DNA of 59,288 nucleotides from Terriglobales bacterium (GCA_035624455.1 DASPRM010000103.1:1-59288); one strand, 5' to 3'. Positions 35,764-45,435 are shown, numbered from the stretch's first letter. Notes: generated by a model from the letters alone, not told the origin. Made by a program: numbers and translations.

Positions 35764-36573
35764 TTATTTTCCTCGGAACTGTGGGGCCCGCTTCTCCAAG
35801 AAGGCGGTCGTCCCTTCTTTCTTGTCTTCGGTCGCACACGAGACAGCAAACAGCGTGGCTTCCAGGAAAAGACCTTCTGCAAGCGTCATCTCCATCCCGC
35901 GGTTCACGGCCTCCATGGCGTATTCGATTGCCAGCGGAGCATTCGCAATGATCTTGTGAGCGACCGCCTCAGCGCGTGGGATCAATTCCGCCGCCGCGAC
36001 CACCTCATTTACCAGTCCCATCCGTGCGGCTTCTTGCGCAGGGATCATCTCCCCAGAGAGTACCAACTGCATGGCGCGACCTTTTCCCACCAGCCGTGGC
36101 AAGCGCTGCGTCCCGCCATAACCGGGAATGATTCCCAGCTTCACCTCCGGCTGACCGAGCTTGGCATTCTCGCTGGCGAAGCGCATGGTGCAGGCCAAGG
36201 CGATCTCACATCCTCCACCGAGAGCGAATCCGTTGATACAGGCGATCACCGGCTTGCCCAGATTCTCGATCAGATCCAGCACGGCCTGGCCGCGATGCGT
36301 GTATTGTTTCGCTTCTACGGAATTATTTTTGGCAAGCTCGTTAATGTCCGCACCCGCGATGAACGCCTTCTCGCCCGCACCGGTCAAGATGGCCACCCTT
36401 ACCTCAGGATCGTTCTTGATGGCGGTAAATGCTGACCTCAGTTCCTCCATGGTTGCCATATTCAGCGCGTTAAGCACCTTAGGGCGGTTCACGGTGACGT
36501 AGGCAATAGCGTTTTTCTTTTCGAACAGCAGATTTTCGTACGTGACAGCCAGCACAGCAGTAGCCATGTTCAT
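35764..36573 (-). CDS. Enoyl-CoA hydratase/isomerase (crotonase family)
   Basis: A 269-residue crotonase-fold enzyme that hydrates trans-2-enoyl-CoA in beta-oxidation or butyrate-type metabolism. Oxyanion-hole segments AFIAGADINEL and FALGGGCEIALACTMRFA are present, and the two acidic catalytic positions fall in LGQPEVKLGIIPGYGGTQRL. It is the third gene of the thiolase, 3-hydroxyacyl-CoA dehydrogenase, crotonase operon (gap to the previous gene 59 bases). Confidence 0.92.
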   Translation of the reverse strand: MNMATAVLAVTYENLLFEKKNAIAYVTVNRPKVLNALNMATMEELRSAFTAIKNDPEVRVAILTGAGEKAFIAGADINELAKNNSVEAKQYTHRGQAVLDLIENLGKPVIACINGFALGGGCEIALACTMRFASENAKLGQPEVKLGIIPGYGGTQRLPRLVGKGRAMQLVLSGEMIPAQEAARMGLVNEVVAAAELIPRAEAVAHKIIANAPLAIEYAMEAVNRGMEMTLAEGLFLEATLFAVSCATEDKKEGTTAFLEKRAPQFRGK

Positions 36574-36632
36574 CCTCGTTCAGTGATTCCGATTCTCAAA
36601 TCGTAGATCAAACTTCTTAATGCGTACTTTTC

Positions 36633-37556
36633 TCAGTCTGCCGCGACTCCGGCCTTCTCCTCTGCCAGGCCGCGCAGCGCCGCGTCCTGCGGGAGCGGTT
36701 TTTCCGGATTCGCGTAATCGTAAAATCCTTTCCCGCTCTTGCGCCCCATCCAGCCCGCCAGCACCATGCGCTTCAACAGCGGCGGCGATGCAAAGCGCGG
36801 CTCCTTAAACTCGTCGAACATCACGTGGGTGATGTAGTACGTCGTATCCAGGCCGACGAAATCCAGAAGCGTAAATGGACCCATGGGGTATCCGCATCCC
36901 AGCTTCATGGAAGTATCTATATCGCTGATCGATCCAACTCCCTCTTCGTAGGCGCGGATTGCGTCGAGCAGATAAGGCACCAGCAGCCGATTTACGATGA
37001 ACCCCGTGCGGTCACTGGTGCGCACCGGCACCTTTCCCAGCTTCTGCGCAAACTGGTACACGATTTCGTAAACTTCGGGATCGGTAGCGATGGTCCTGAC
37101 CACTTCCACCAGTTTCATCAGCGGCACAGGATTGAAGAAGTGCAACCCGACGAAGCGCTCCGGCAGCGGCGTGGCTGTCATCAGCTCTGTCACCGAGATC
37201 GAGGAAGTGTTGGTGGCCAGAATCGCATCCCGCTTTACGATTCTGCTCAAACGCTCATAGAGCTCTTTTTTTTCCAGGATGTTTTCGATGATGGCTTCGA
37301 TCACCACGTCGCAATCGGCAAGATCCTCGGCTTTGGTCGTGCCGCGGATGCGACGGCGAATCGCATCTGGCGGCTCCTTGAGATTGCCTTTGTCGGCAAA
37401 TTTTGCCAAAGATTTCTCGATTCCAGCAAAGCCCTTGTCCAGGAATTTCTGTTCAGTCTCAAGCACGGTGACATCGAACCCCGCCGTTGCGCAGACTTGC
37501 GCGATGCCTGATCCCATCAAACCGCAGCCACAAACGGCAACCTTTCGGATGATCAT
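36633..37556 (-). CDS. 3-hydroxybutyryl-CoA dehydrogenase
   Basis: A 307-residue NAD-dependent enzyme. The N-terminal Rossmann motif reads GCGLMGSGIAQVCATAGFDV, the catalytic His and partner Glu are in GLHFFNPVPLMKLVEVV, and the C-terminal helical domain has GCGYPMGPFTLLDFVGLDT. It is the short single-domain type (like Hbd), not the fused FadB. It sits between thiolase (68 bases upstream) and crotonase (59 bases downstream). Confidence 0.93.
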   Translation of the reverse strand: MIIRKVAVCGCGLMGSGIAQVCATAGFDVTVLETEQKFLDKGFAGIEKSLAKFADKGNLKEPPDAIRRRIRGTTKAEDLADCDVVIEAIIENILEKKELYERLSRIVKRDAILATNTSSISVTELMTATPLPERFVGLHFFNPVPLMKLVEVVRTIATDPEVYEIVYQFAQKLGKVPVRTSDRTGFIVNRLLVPYLLDAIRAYEEGVGSISDIDTSMKLGCGYPMGPFTLLDFVGLDTTYYITHVMFDEFKEPRFASPPLLKRMVLAGWMGRKSGKGFYDYANPEKPLPQDAALRGLAEEKAGVAAD

Positions 37557-37624
37557 GAATTTCTCCTAAGCAAAAAAACGCTTACCATAAAGGACACGAA
37601 GGATCACAAAGGTGAATCGGAGCC

Positions 37625-38824
37625 TTACTGGATCGCCTCCACAATCATCGCGATCCCCTGTCCTCCGCCGATACACGCAGTGGCTAAGCCGTACTTCTTC
37701 TTACGCCGGCGCAGTTCGTTGAGCAGGGTGATCACCAGCCGCGTACCGGTCGCGCCCAGCGGATGCCCGAGAGCGATTGCGCCGCCGTTGACGTTTACGC
37801 GATTGCGGTCAAGGCCCAGTTCCTTCTCAACCGCCAGGTATTGCGCGGCGAAGGCTTCGTTTAGCTCTATGAGGTCGATATCCTCGAGCTTCAAGCCTGC
37901 CTTCTGCAGCGCCATTCGCGTTGCCGGCACCGGACCGCGGCCCATCAGCTTGGGTTCGACTCCCGCAATACCCCAGCTCACGATGCGGCCCAGCGGCTTC
38001 AGGCCTCGCTTCTGTGCTTCGTCCAGCTTCATTACCACTGTGGCCGCGCCGCCGTCCACGATTCCGCTGGCATTGCCTGCGGTTACCGTCCCATTCTTGG
38101 AAAAGGCTGGCTTCAGCTTGCTCAGGCCCTCGATGGTTGTCTCTGGGCGACGATGGTCGTCCTCGGTGAACATCTCACCCGTGGGCTCGCCCCGCTTGTT
38201 CTTCAGCGGAACCGGCACCAGCTCTTCCGGCAGCCGCCCTGCGCGATACGCTCCTTCCGCCAGTTGCTGTGAACGGAGCGCCAGGCAATCCTGCATCTCA
38301 CGCGTGATGCCCTGCTGTTCGCCCAAAAGCTCGGCGGTGTTCGCCATGGTCAGGCCGCAATAGCTGTCGAGGAGAGCCACCATGAGTGAATCTTCCAGCT
38401 TGCCTTCGCCCAGGCCAACGCCCCAGCGCATGCCGCGGATCACATGCGGCGCCTGCGACATAGATTCCATGCCGCCTGCCAGCACAGTTTTGGCTTCGCC
38501 CAGTTGAATCATTTGCGCTGCGCTGACCAGCGCCTGCATTCCCGATCCGCACAGCCGGTTGACGGTCAGGGCCGGCGTGTCAGTCGGCACGCCTGCCAGC
38601 AAGCCGACGTGGCGGGCACCATAGATGGCGTCGCCCGAGGTCTGCTGGGCATTCCCGAAGATTACGTGGTCAATTTCCTGGGGGTCAACGCCGGCACGTT
38701 CGAGTGCGCCTTTTGCAGCGATGGCACCTAATTCCTGAGCCGTGAAATCCCGCAACTTCCCGCAATAACGTCCCATCGGCGTGCGAGCGCCGCTAACAAT
38801 AGCAATTTCAGTTGTGTTTGGCAT
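37625..38824 (-). CDS. Acetyl-CoA acetyltransferase (thiolase)
   Basis: A 399-residue thiolase. Start chosen at ATG 38824 (MPNTTEIAIVSGARTPMGRY), the usual family beginning. The nucleophile is in NRLCGSGMQAL, the catalytic His in GGAIALGHPLGATG and the second Cys in CIGGGQGIAM near the end. It heads the minus-strand operon with the hydroxyacyl-CoA dehydrogenase and crotonase. Together they can run acetoacetyl-CoA/beta-oxidation chemistry, with electrons taken up by EtfBA and ETF-QO encoded about 15 kb away. Confidence 0.93.
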   Translation of the reverse strand: MPNTTEIAIVSGARTPMGRYCGKLRDFTAQELGAIAAKGALERAGVDPQEIDHVIFGNAQQTSGDAIYGARHVGLLAGVPTDTPALTVNRLCGSGMQALVSAAQMIQLGEAKTVLAGGMESMSQAPHVIRGMRWGVGLGEGKLEDSLMVALLDSYCGLTMANTAELLGEQQGITREMQDCLALRSQQLAEGAYRAGRLPEELVPVPLKNKRGEPTGEMFTEDDHRRPETTIEGLSKLKPAFSKNGTVTAGNASGIVDGGAATVVMKLDEAQKRGLKPLGRIVSWGIAGVEPKLMGRGPVPATRMALQKAGLKLEDIDLIELNEAFAAQYLAVEKELGLDRNRVNVNGGAIALGHPLGATGTRLVITLLNELRRRKKKYGLATACIGGGQGIAMIVEAIQ

Positions 38825-38953
38825 GTAATCCTGGCCTGCAAGAGAGGAACTGATTTTTCGAACGCTCGTCCGAAACAACAATTCAGTGTATCAGCCACGG
38901 CTGAGCGGAGACAACCAGGGCAGCGCGGGCGATAGCGAGGGAGCGAGCGATAA

Positions 38954-41512
38954 TCACGCGCTCATGTCAGCCGTATCGAGGTTGGCTGAGAGAGCGTGCG
39001 CCTTGTTCTCGCCTTCGTGGCGCGCCAGTTCCAGAGCATCCTCCACGCGGTTGATGGCTTCAGTGACGATGTCCACTGCGTCGAAACGTGGCTGCATCAC
39101 CGCTTCGGCAATTCCTGCATTCACCACTACTGACTCGCCGTTTGGCAACTTCACCGGCGCCAGAACTTTGCGCAGCTTGTCGAGGATCAGGAACGCAGTC
39201 TTCTCGCTGGTATCGGTTACGATCAGCGCTATGGTGGTCAGGTCGTAGCGTACTGGGACATCGTTCTGACGCAGGTGCCCAGTGACCACTTGTCCGACCT
39301 CCTGCATTACCGACTCTACCGCCGGCTCGCCAATCTCCTTCACGAGGGCTCCGGCGGATCCAATATTGAGCAGGATGACGGTTACGGGAGAACTCTGCTG
39401 CAAGCCGCGCCGCACCTCGGACAACAGCACATCCAGATACGAAGACCGTTTCAGCAGACCTGATTTTTCATCCGTGACCGCCAGCGTCTTAACCAGGCTG
39501 CGCAGCTTGGCGTTGTTGACCGCCATGACGATCTGCTCGGCGACCGTCTTCAGCACCACGTCGTCCACGGTGCGCCAGGTACGCTGTGCATCGCACTGTT
39601 CCAGGATCAGGATGCCGACATGCTCGTTGCCATCTATTAATGGGACTGCCATGAGGGATTGAATGGTGAGCGCGCTGACGAAGTTGCGGATGGGCTCCAG
39701 TTCCGCCGCAGAATCGGCATCGACGATCGCCACGCTGCCTTTGTGCTTGACCGCCAGGGCTTGCAGAGTGGAGATCAGTTTCACCAGCGCCATGACTTCC
39801 GACTGCTTCACCCCGGGAGCGCAATATTCGATGGCGGCCGATGGCGGCTTCCCTGGAGAGCACAACCCGGCGACACATCGGCTCACGTTCCAATGACGGC
39901 CGGCATCGTTTACCGCCGTGAACAGAACCGCCTTGACACTGCCCTGCCGTGAGATGTTGCGCGTGATCTCGGTCACACGCGCGAAGTTGTCGACCGCGTT
40001 TTCATCCGCTCCGCCGGTTGGGGCAGGAGGAGCGCCATTAGTTCCGGCAAGCACTGCCTGCGATTCGTATTTCGGGACAAAACCCGCCGTCATGTATAGC
40101 TGGCGGAGTTTTTCCCGTGTCTCTTCTTCCCGCGGAAACAGCTTATTGATACGCTCCAGTCGCTCCATTGCGCGCGATCGCATGGAGTACTGCAGGAAGA
40201 TCTCCGCCTGCAGCATCAGATCCTCGATTACAGTCGGTTCCTGCTCGGTCGGCGGCGGGGGAGGCTCGGCTTCGCTACTATCTTCCTCGATTGGTTTGGA
40301 CGCCTTAGCTGCCACTGCCAGGCGGTTGGCGATAGCGTTGAAGCGGTTGGCATCTATCTTGCCACGCAGAAGTTCCAGGCGACGCTCGTGGCCGGGCTCG
40401 TAGGCATCCACTTCAGCGGCCCGATCGAGACACTCGGCAGCCTTGCCATAATTTCGGGCGGCGAAATGCAATTCGAAGAGCCGCAGCAGGGCTTCGCAGT
40501 ACTCTGGTTCACGATTGGCAGAGTTGTACAGCTCCACCATGTATTCCAGGTACTCGACGCCGGGTGGATGCTTCTGCGTAATCTCCCGTACCATGGCCAG
40601 AAACTCGCGGACGCTGCCGGCGCTGTGCACTGATTCCTCCAGCCTGCGGGTCAGGGCCACTGCCTGGCGGTCTTTCTTCTGGTCGAGATATTCGCTGAGC
40701 AGCCGTCCCACCAGCGGCATTCCGGCCTGAGAATCCTGTTCATAGAGCGCCCAAACGATAGGTTCCGCTTCCTCCAAGCGCCTTTCTCCCAGCAGGGCTT
40801 CGACGTACATCTGGCGCAGTTCTCTGGGCGCATCGGGATAGTCGGCGAACTGCTTCAGTGCAGCTCGCGCGCCCTCGTGATCTCCGCGGTTGAGCAGCAT
40901 CATGCCTACCGCCTGGGCAATCTCGGGATCGTTGGGATTCAACTTGTAGGCGCGCTGAAACCAGCTATCTCCATGCCGCCCGTTGCGTTCCTCCAGCTGG
41001 CCGAGCAGCAGGAAGGCGATCGCCGCCTCGGCCTCTTCGCCCAGTTGCGCCGCCAATTCGCCCTCGCGCCGGAGATTCTCCGCCGAGGGGTCCAGGGTTA
41101 CTGCGCGACGGATGGCCTCGAGGGCCTCCTGCTTCTTGCCAGCGCCGATCAGCTCGTTGGCCACCACGCTGTAGGTTTCCATGGCTTCGCGCGGATCTGA
41201 GGCTTCCAGCAACTCCGCGTATTGCAATGTGCGGGCATGCGTGGCGCCACCCATCCGCAGCAGGCGTTTGTAGCTGTTAATCGCCTCCGCTACATGACCG
41301 CTGGAAACCTGGCGATCAAACAATTCCGCCTGCAGGTTGATGGCTTCGTTCGGTTGGTTCAGCGATAGACAAACATCCACAGCGCGCTGGCGGATGGAGT
41401 CGTTGTCAGGATCCTCCTCGAGAATTGCCTGGAATTCTCCCAGGGCCTGGGAGAGTTTGCCTCTCTGCAGCAGTTTTTCCGCTTTTTCCAGGTGCTTAGC
41501 CGTGTCGGACAT
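38954..41512 (-). CDS. TPR-GAF protein with degenerate GGDEF-like C-terminus
   Basis: An 852-residue cytosolic regulatory protein. Start taken at ATG 41512 (MSDTAKHLEKAEKLLQRGKL). Residues about 1-430 are tetratricopeptide-like helices, with a Pro/Glu linker (EEDSSEAEPPPPPTEQEP). A GAF domain lies about 555-690 (KAVLFTAVNDAGRHWNVSRC to TVAEQIVMAVNNAKLRSL). The C-terminal about 150 residues have the outline of a GGDEF domain (TDEKSGLLKRSSYLDVLLSEV, then DVPVRYDLTTIALIVTD), but the GGDEF signature is replaced by RYDLT, so it should not make cyclic di-GMP. It probably senses a ligand and passes the signal by protein contacts. Confidence 0.85.
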   Translation of the reverse strand: MSDTAKHLEKAEKLLQRGKLSQALGEFQAILEEDPDNDSIRQRAVDVCLSLNQPNEAINLQAELFDRQVSSGHVAEAINSYKRLLRMGGATHARTLQYAELLEASDPREAMETYSVVANELIGAGKKQEALEAIRRAVTLDPSAENLRREGELAAQLGEEAEAAIAFLLLGQLEERNGRHGDSWFQRAYKLNPNDPEIAQAVGMMLLNRGDHEGARAALKQFADYPDAPRELRQMYVEALLGERRLEEAEPIVWALYEQDSQAGMPLVGRLLSEYLDQKKDRQAVALTRRLEESVHSAGSVREFLAMVREITQKHPPGVEYLEYMVELYNSANREPEYCEALLRLFELHFAARNYGKAAECLDRAAEVDAYEPGHERRLELLRGKIDANRFNAIANRLAVAAKASKPIEEDSSEAEPPPPPTEQEPTVIEDLMLQAEIFLQYSMRSRAMERLERINKLFPREEETREKLRQLYMTAGFVPKYESQAVLAGTNGAPPAPTGGADENAVDNFARVTEITRNISRQGSVKAVLFTAVNDAGRHWNVSRCVAGLCSPGKPPSAAIEYCAPGVKQSEVMALVKLISTLQALAVKHKGSVAIVDADSAAELEPIRNFVSALTIQSLMAVPLIDGNEHVGILILEQCDAQRTWRTVDDVVLKTVAEQIVMAVNNAKLRSLVKTLAVTDEKSGLLKRSSYLDVLLSEVRRGLQQSSPVTVILLNIGSAGALVKEIGEPAVESVMQEVGQVVTGHLRQNDVPVRYDLTTIALIVTDTSEKTAFLILDKLRKVLAPVKLPNGESVVVNAGIAEAVMQPRFDAVDIVTEAINRVEDALELARHEGENKAHALSANLDTADMSA

Positions 41513-41715
41513 GAGGGATTCGGCCAGAAAAGACGAGTTTACCTCTTTGGCGGCGATTCTACCCGAGCCAGCGTATTGTAAGCGGAGGTAACTGCCGCGG
41601 CAATGCACCGAAGCTTCACCAAGGTGCGACTTTTGCCTTACCCCTTTGTTGCATGCCGCGGCTTAGTTGTGGCGTTGGTTCGAGTGGCTTTGCGGGTTCT
41701 GCCCTCCTCACTAGA

Positions 41716-42888
41716 ATGCCTCGGATGCCCGATCCGCTGCTGCGCTACCGGACCGAATTCCCTATCCTGGAGAAGACCACCTACCTCATCAGCAATTCCC
41801 TGGGTGCGATGCCGCGAGGTGTTTATGAAGCGATGCATGGCTACGCCGAAACATGGGCCACGCGCGGAGTCCGAGCCTGGGAGGAAAGATGGTGGATGCT
41901 GGGTGCAATTGTGGGCAGCGAAATTGGCGCGCTCATGAACGCACCTTTGGGATCTGTTTCCACCCACCAGAACGTTACTACCTGCCAGGCGATCGTTGCT
42001 TCCTGCCTGGATTTTTCCAGCAGTCGCAATAAGGTTGTGTTTTGCGATCTGAACTTTCCCTCTTTGATGTACTTCTGGCATGCCCAGCAATCGCGCGGGG
42101 CGCAGGTGCATGTGGTTCCCACCGACGGCATTCATGTGCCGCTCGAGGCCATGCTCGACGCCATCGACGAGCGCACTCTGATCGTTCCGATGTCTCACGT
42201 CATCTTTCGCAGCGCCTATATCCAGGACGCGAAGGCCATCGTGGAGAAGGCCCACCGGGTGGGGGCGATGGTGTTGCTTGATATCTTCCAGTCTCTTGGA
42301 TCGGTGCCGATCGATATCGAGGCGCTGAACGTGGATTTTGCCTGCGGCGGCGTTCTCAAGTGGCTTTGTGGCGGACCGGGTGTGGCCTTTCTTTATGTCC
42401 GCCCCGATCTCGGGCGCCAACTCGAACCTAAATTCACCGGCTGGATTGCTCACGCCGATCCCTTTGCGTTTGAAGTGGGCCCACAACGCTATGCCAACAC
42501 CTCGTACCGATTCATGACGGGAACCCCGAATATCCCGGCACTTTATGCTGCTCGCCCTGGACTCAGAATCATTCTCGAGGCCGGGATTCCCGCGATCCGC
42601 GCCAAGTCGAGGCGCCAAACCGCCGAATTGATTCGCCTCGCTGACGAGCGCGGCTGGTGCGTCATGTCGCCACGCGATCCCGAACATCGCGGCGGCACCG
42701 TTTCCATCGACATGCCCGACTCGAAGCGCGTTTGCGAAGAACTCCTTAAGCGCGATGTGCTGGTGGACTGGCGACCTTTCGCTGGCGTCCGCATGTCGCC
42801 GCATTTCTATACCCGAGACGAAGAGTTGCAGATCGCCATCGAAGCCGTCGAGCAGATCCTGGCAACACGCGCACCGCGGACTCCTTGA
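41716..42888 (+). CDS. Class V aminotransferase, kynureninase-like
   Basis: A 390-residue PLP enzyme. Start between Met codons at 41716 and 41725; neither has a decisive ribosome site. LRYRTEFPILEKTTYLISNS is the N-terminal substrate region, and the PLP lysine is in ACGGVLKWLCGGPGVAF, the pattern of kynureninase and related lyases. Other landmarks are LLDIFQSLGSVPIDI and TGTPNIPALYAARPGL. No other kynurenine or NAD genes are adjacent, so the true substrate is uncertain. It is followed by lexA in the same direction after about 150 bases that carry a promoter. Confidence 0.85.
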   Translation: MPRMPDPLLRYRTEFPILEKTTYLISNSLGAMPRGVYEAMHGYAETWATRGVRAWEERWWMLGAIVGSEIGALMNAPLGSVSTHQNVTTCQAIVASCLDFSSSRNKVVFCDLNFPSLMYFWHAQQSRGAQVHVVPTDGIHVPLEAMLDAIDERTLIVPMSHVIFRSAYIQDAKAIVEKAHRVGAMVLLDIFQSLGSVPIDIEALNVDFACGGVLKWLCGGPGVAFLYVRPDLGRQLEPKFTGWIAHADPFAFEVGPQRYANTSYRFMTGTPNIPALYAARPGLRIILEAGIPAIRAKSRRQTAELIRLADERGWCVMSPRDPEHRGGTVSIDMPDSKRVCEELLKRDVLVDWRPFAGVRMSPHFYTRDEELQIAIEAVEQILATRAPRTP

Positions 42889-42977
42889 GGGGTGCTTTCC
42901 TAATCGCAACGGGTTTTGGTGACGCCCGATGGGTGGCAACGGGCATCTGCCTACGCACGAGTTTTTTCATCCAAAGA

Positions 42978-43005
42978 TTGACTTTCGCCTTCTCTTCGCT
43001 AATAC
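42978..43005 (+). promoter_or_regulatory. Probable sigma-70-type promoter of lexA
   Basis: TTGACT (42978-42983) and TAATAC (43000-43005) are separated by 16 bases and end about 37 bases before the lexA start, a good vegetative promoter. I could not identify a LexA operator with confidence. Confidence 0.5.
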
Positions 43006-43042
43006 TTTGCACAGAATTCGGGCAAGGGCAGAGGAATCGAGT

Positions 43043-43660
43043 ATGGCTCTCACGCGGCGGCAGCGGCAGGTATACGACTTCATCGCAGAATTTGTGCAGC
43101 AGCATGGCTACTCTCCCTCCTTTGAGGAGATCGGGGACGGATTGCGGCTCAGCTCGCTGGCTACTGTGCACAAGCACATCACCAATCTGGAGAAAAAGGG
43201 ACTGCTGCGGCGCGATTACAACCGCAGCCGGTCGATTGACCTGATTCCGCCGCGCGGCCGGGTGAAGCAATCGATCGTTGCCAGTGCGTTGACGCTGCCG
43301 CTGGTGGGGCGGATCGCTGCCGGCAGGCCGGTTGAGGCCCTCGAAAATCCGGAGACGCTGTCACTTTCTGACTTCACACAGTCCAAAGATGTTTTCGTTC
43401 TGCGGGTTACCGGCGAGTCGATGCAGGATGAACACATCGTGGATGGTGATTTTGTGATTGTCGAGAAGGCCCAGACAGCGCGCAATGGTGAGATCGTGGT
43501 GGCGCTGGTGGATGGCTCCGACGCTACTTTGAAGCGCTTCTACGCTGAAGGAGAGAAAATCCGACTCCAGCCCTCGAATATCCGCATGCAGCCCATCATC
43601 GTTCCCGCCGCAGCGGTCCAAGTGCAGGGGAGGGTGATCGGAGTGCTGCGCAAATACTAG
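43043..43660 (+). CDS. lexA: SOS repressor LexA
   Basis: A 205-residue repressor-protease. Start at ATG 43043 (MALTRRQRQVYDFIAEF) after a GAGG ribosome site. The N-terminal winged helix (residues 1-65) has SFEEIGDGLRLSSLATVHKH. The autocleavage bond is A93-G94 in VGRIAAGRP, Ser126 is in GESMQD and Lys164 in DATLKRF, the usual catalytic pair. The protein represses DNA-repair genes until RecA triggers cleavage. Its 3' end converges on trxA with a terminator between. Confidence 0.96.
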   Translation: MALTRRQRQVYDFIAEFVQQHGYSPSFEEIGDGLRLSSLATVHKHITNLEKKGLLRRDYNRSRSIDLIPPRGRVKQSIVASALTLPLVGRIAAGRPVEALENPETLSLSDFTQSKDVFVLRVTGESMQDEHIVDGDFVIVEKAQTARNGEIVVALVDGSDATLKRFYAEGEKIRLQPSNIRMQPIIVPAAAVQVQGRVIGVLRKY

Positions 43661-43686
43661 GCACGAATCGGATTCGCTGGCATCGC

Positions 43687-43713
43687 AAAAAAACCCAGCC
43701 AATTCTGGCTGGG
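43687..43713 (-). terminator. Rho-independent terminator of trxA
   Basis: On the minus strand CCCAGCCA pairs with TGGCTGGG (8 pairs, 4-base loop) and is followed by seven T (43693-43687). It lies 31 bases beyond the trxA stop, and the A-run on the plus strand means it acts mainly for the minus-strand transcript. Confidence 0.85.
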
Positions 43714-43743
43714 CTCGATGTTTGTTATGAGGGTCCCCGGCAA

Positions 43744-44076
43744 TTACGCCAAATGCTTGTCGATAGCCTTCTGGATGGTTTCTTTGGGCACGTAGCCCAC
43801 GATCTGCTCGGCAACCTGTCCGCCCTTGAACAGCAACAGAGTGGGAATTCCGCGCACGTTGTAGCGCTGGGGTGTGGCTACGTTCTTGTCCACATCCATC
43901 TTGCCGACTTTGATTTTGCCGGTATAGGTATTGGCCACTTCGTCAACGATAGGCGCCAGTGCACGGCACGGGCCGCACCAGGCTGCCCAGAAATCCACTA
44001 CTACCGGCTGATCCGATTTCAGCACCTGCTGATCGAAGTTCGCGTCAGTGACCTCAAAAATCAACTCATTCGCCAT
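43744..44076 (-). CDS. trxA: Thioredoxin
   Basis: A 110-residue cytosolic disulfide reductase. Start at ATG 44076 (MANELIFEVTDANFDQQV), the family N-terminus. The active site is W-C-G-P-C in VVVDFWAAWCGPCRAL, and the cis-Pro is in VRGIPTLLLF. A strong terminator follows the stop. It is divergent from map. As the general thiol reductant it could recycle the peroxiredoxin and AhpD-like proteins in the window, an inference only. Confidence 0.96.
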   Translation of the reverse strand: MANELIFEVTDANFDQQVLKSDQPVVVDFWAAWCGPCRALAPIVDEVANTYTGKIKVGKMDVDKNVATPQRYNVRGIPTLLLFKGGQVAEQIVGYVPKETIQKAIDKHLA

Positions 44077-44286
44077 ATTCTTCCTGAACTCTCCCAATCT
44101 TCAAATAATTGCGCCATAGCGATAATTGCGCTTAATCCGTGTTCCGAGCCACCAAATAAGAGCCTGGGGGAACCGGCTAGTATCGTAACCTATATGATGC
44201 GGATTGCGTAAGAAGGTCGCAAGCGGCCTGTGGGCGCAGGTTGCAGCCCCACCCCGTTTTGGGACATCCAACAACCGGAGAGATTT

Positions 44287-45033
44287 GTGTCGATTACGAG
44301 TGAAGAAGAGCTGCAGGGAATGCGAGCCGCCGGAGTGGTTGTTGCCAAGATGCTGCTGGCGATGAAGCAGGCAGCACGTCGTGGCGTCACCACGGGGGAG
44401 CTGGACGCGATCGGCGCCAACGTCATGCGCGAGGAAGGCGCAAAGTCTGCACCCGTGCTGGTTTACGGCTTCCCTGGATCGGTTTGCATCAGCGTGAATG
44501 ATGAGGCGGTTCACGGGATTCCCGGCAACCGGCCTTTGCGCGAAGGCGACCTGTTAAAGCTCGATGTTACCGTCGAGAAGGACGGCTACATGGCCGATGC
44601 CGCCATCACCGTGGCCGTGGGAGAGACCAGCTCAGTGGCCCGCCGCCTGGCCCATTGCGCCGAGAAGGCCTTCCAAAAAGCTTTGGGTGTTGCCCGAGCG
44701 GGACAGCCAGTGCGGGAAATCGGGAGGGTTGTCGAAGAAGAAGTACACCGTGCCGGATTCTCCGTAATTCGCGACCTCTGCGGCCATGGCATCGGGCGCA
44801 CTATTCACGAAAAGCCGTCGGTACCTAACTACCCCGATCCAAACTCGAACGAGCTGCTGACTGAAGGCCTGGTGATCACGGTGGAACCGATCATTTCGGC
44901 CGGGACGGGCGATGTTTTTCTCGGTCAGGATGGGTGGACGGTGCGGACGCGGGACCGCAAGCTAAGCGCCCATCACGAGCACACTATCATGATTACCCGC
45001 AGTGAGCCGGTGATCCTGACGAGCGCGGCATAG
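44287..45033 (+). CDS. map: Methionine aminopeptidase (type I)
   Basis: A 248-residue metalloprotease that removes the first Met from new proteins. Start chosen at GTG 44287, because GGAG lies 7 bases before it and the reading VSITSEEELQGMRAAG matches the family; the frame stays open upstream but is not family-like there. Metal ligands: Asp in LKLDVTVEKDGYMADAAIT (two), His in GHGIGRTIH, Glu in VITVEPIIS and Glu in HHEHTIMIT; the first His is in NDEAVHGIP. The 3' end converges on the LytTR regulator across a repeat-filled gap. Confidence 0.94.
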   Translation: MSITSEEELQGMRAAGVVVAKMLLAMKQAARRGVTTGELDAIGANVMREEGAKSAPVLVYGFPGSVCISVNDEAVHGIPGNRPLREGDLLKLDVTVEKDGYMADAAITVAVGETSSVARRLAHCAEKAFQKALGVARAGQPVREIGRVVEEEVHRAGFSVIRDLCGHGIGRTIHEKPSVPNYPDPNSNELLTEGLVITVEPIISAGTGDVFLGQDGWTVRTRDRKLSAHHEHTIMITRSEPVILTSAA

Positions 45034-45330
45034 CTGGCAATTGGAGCGCCGGAAGCACGCCAAAAAGCCGGCGGAAGGGTGGTTGACTCACGCAAGGCGA
45101 GGCCGCTCCAGATCCCCAAAAATTAGAAGCGCCCTGGACCTTGCGGAACCAGGACGCCACGGCAGCCCTCCCCCAGAACTGCCTAACAACGGGGCCATTC
45201 TATGTACGCTCGGTCAGGGGTGTAAATGTCACTTCGGTAACAGCGGGAGTAACGAGCGGTAACCTGGGGCTTGTCTCGTCAGGGCAAGGTCAAAGTTTCG
45301 GGTGGGGCACCCTCAGGGTTGTTTGCTCTG
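45034..45330. other. Gap after map, non-coding
   Basis: No coherent gene can be seen. Half-copies of the family C word (GGGTGGGGCACC near 45300) occur, and the region runs into a cluster of family B repeats that fills 45331-45540. Confidence 0.4.
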
Positions 45331-45420
45331 GAAAACACATAGGGCCTTCGACTCGGACGAGGTGGACAGGCGAGATCGCCTGTCCCACACAAACTCTACT
45401 GTCCGCGCTCAGGATGACGT
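45331..45420. repeat. Variable-hairpin repeat (family B), copy 5
   Basis: Left arm GGGCCTTCGACTCGGACGA, a perfect 10-pair hairpin GGACAGGCGA-GA-TCGCCTGTCC, a short spacer and right arm CGCTCAGGATGACGT. It lies between the converging 3' ends of map and the LytTR regulator. Confidence 0.6.
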
Positions 45421-45435
45421 CCTAAGAATTTGTCG

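Noticed and set aside
38954-39500. Active diguanylate cyclase at the C-terminus of the TPR protein
   Set aside because: The GGDEF signature is missing.
41638-42939. 433-residue minus-strand frame opposite the kynureninase-like gene
   Set aside because: The plus-strand frame has a PLP site and full family pattern; the opposite frame is His/Arg-rich shadow sequence.
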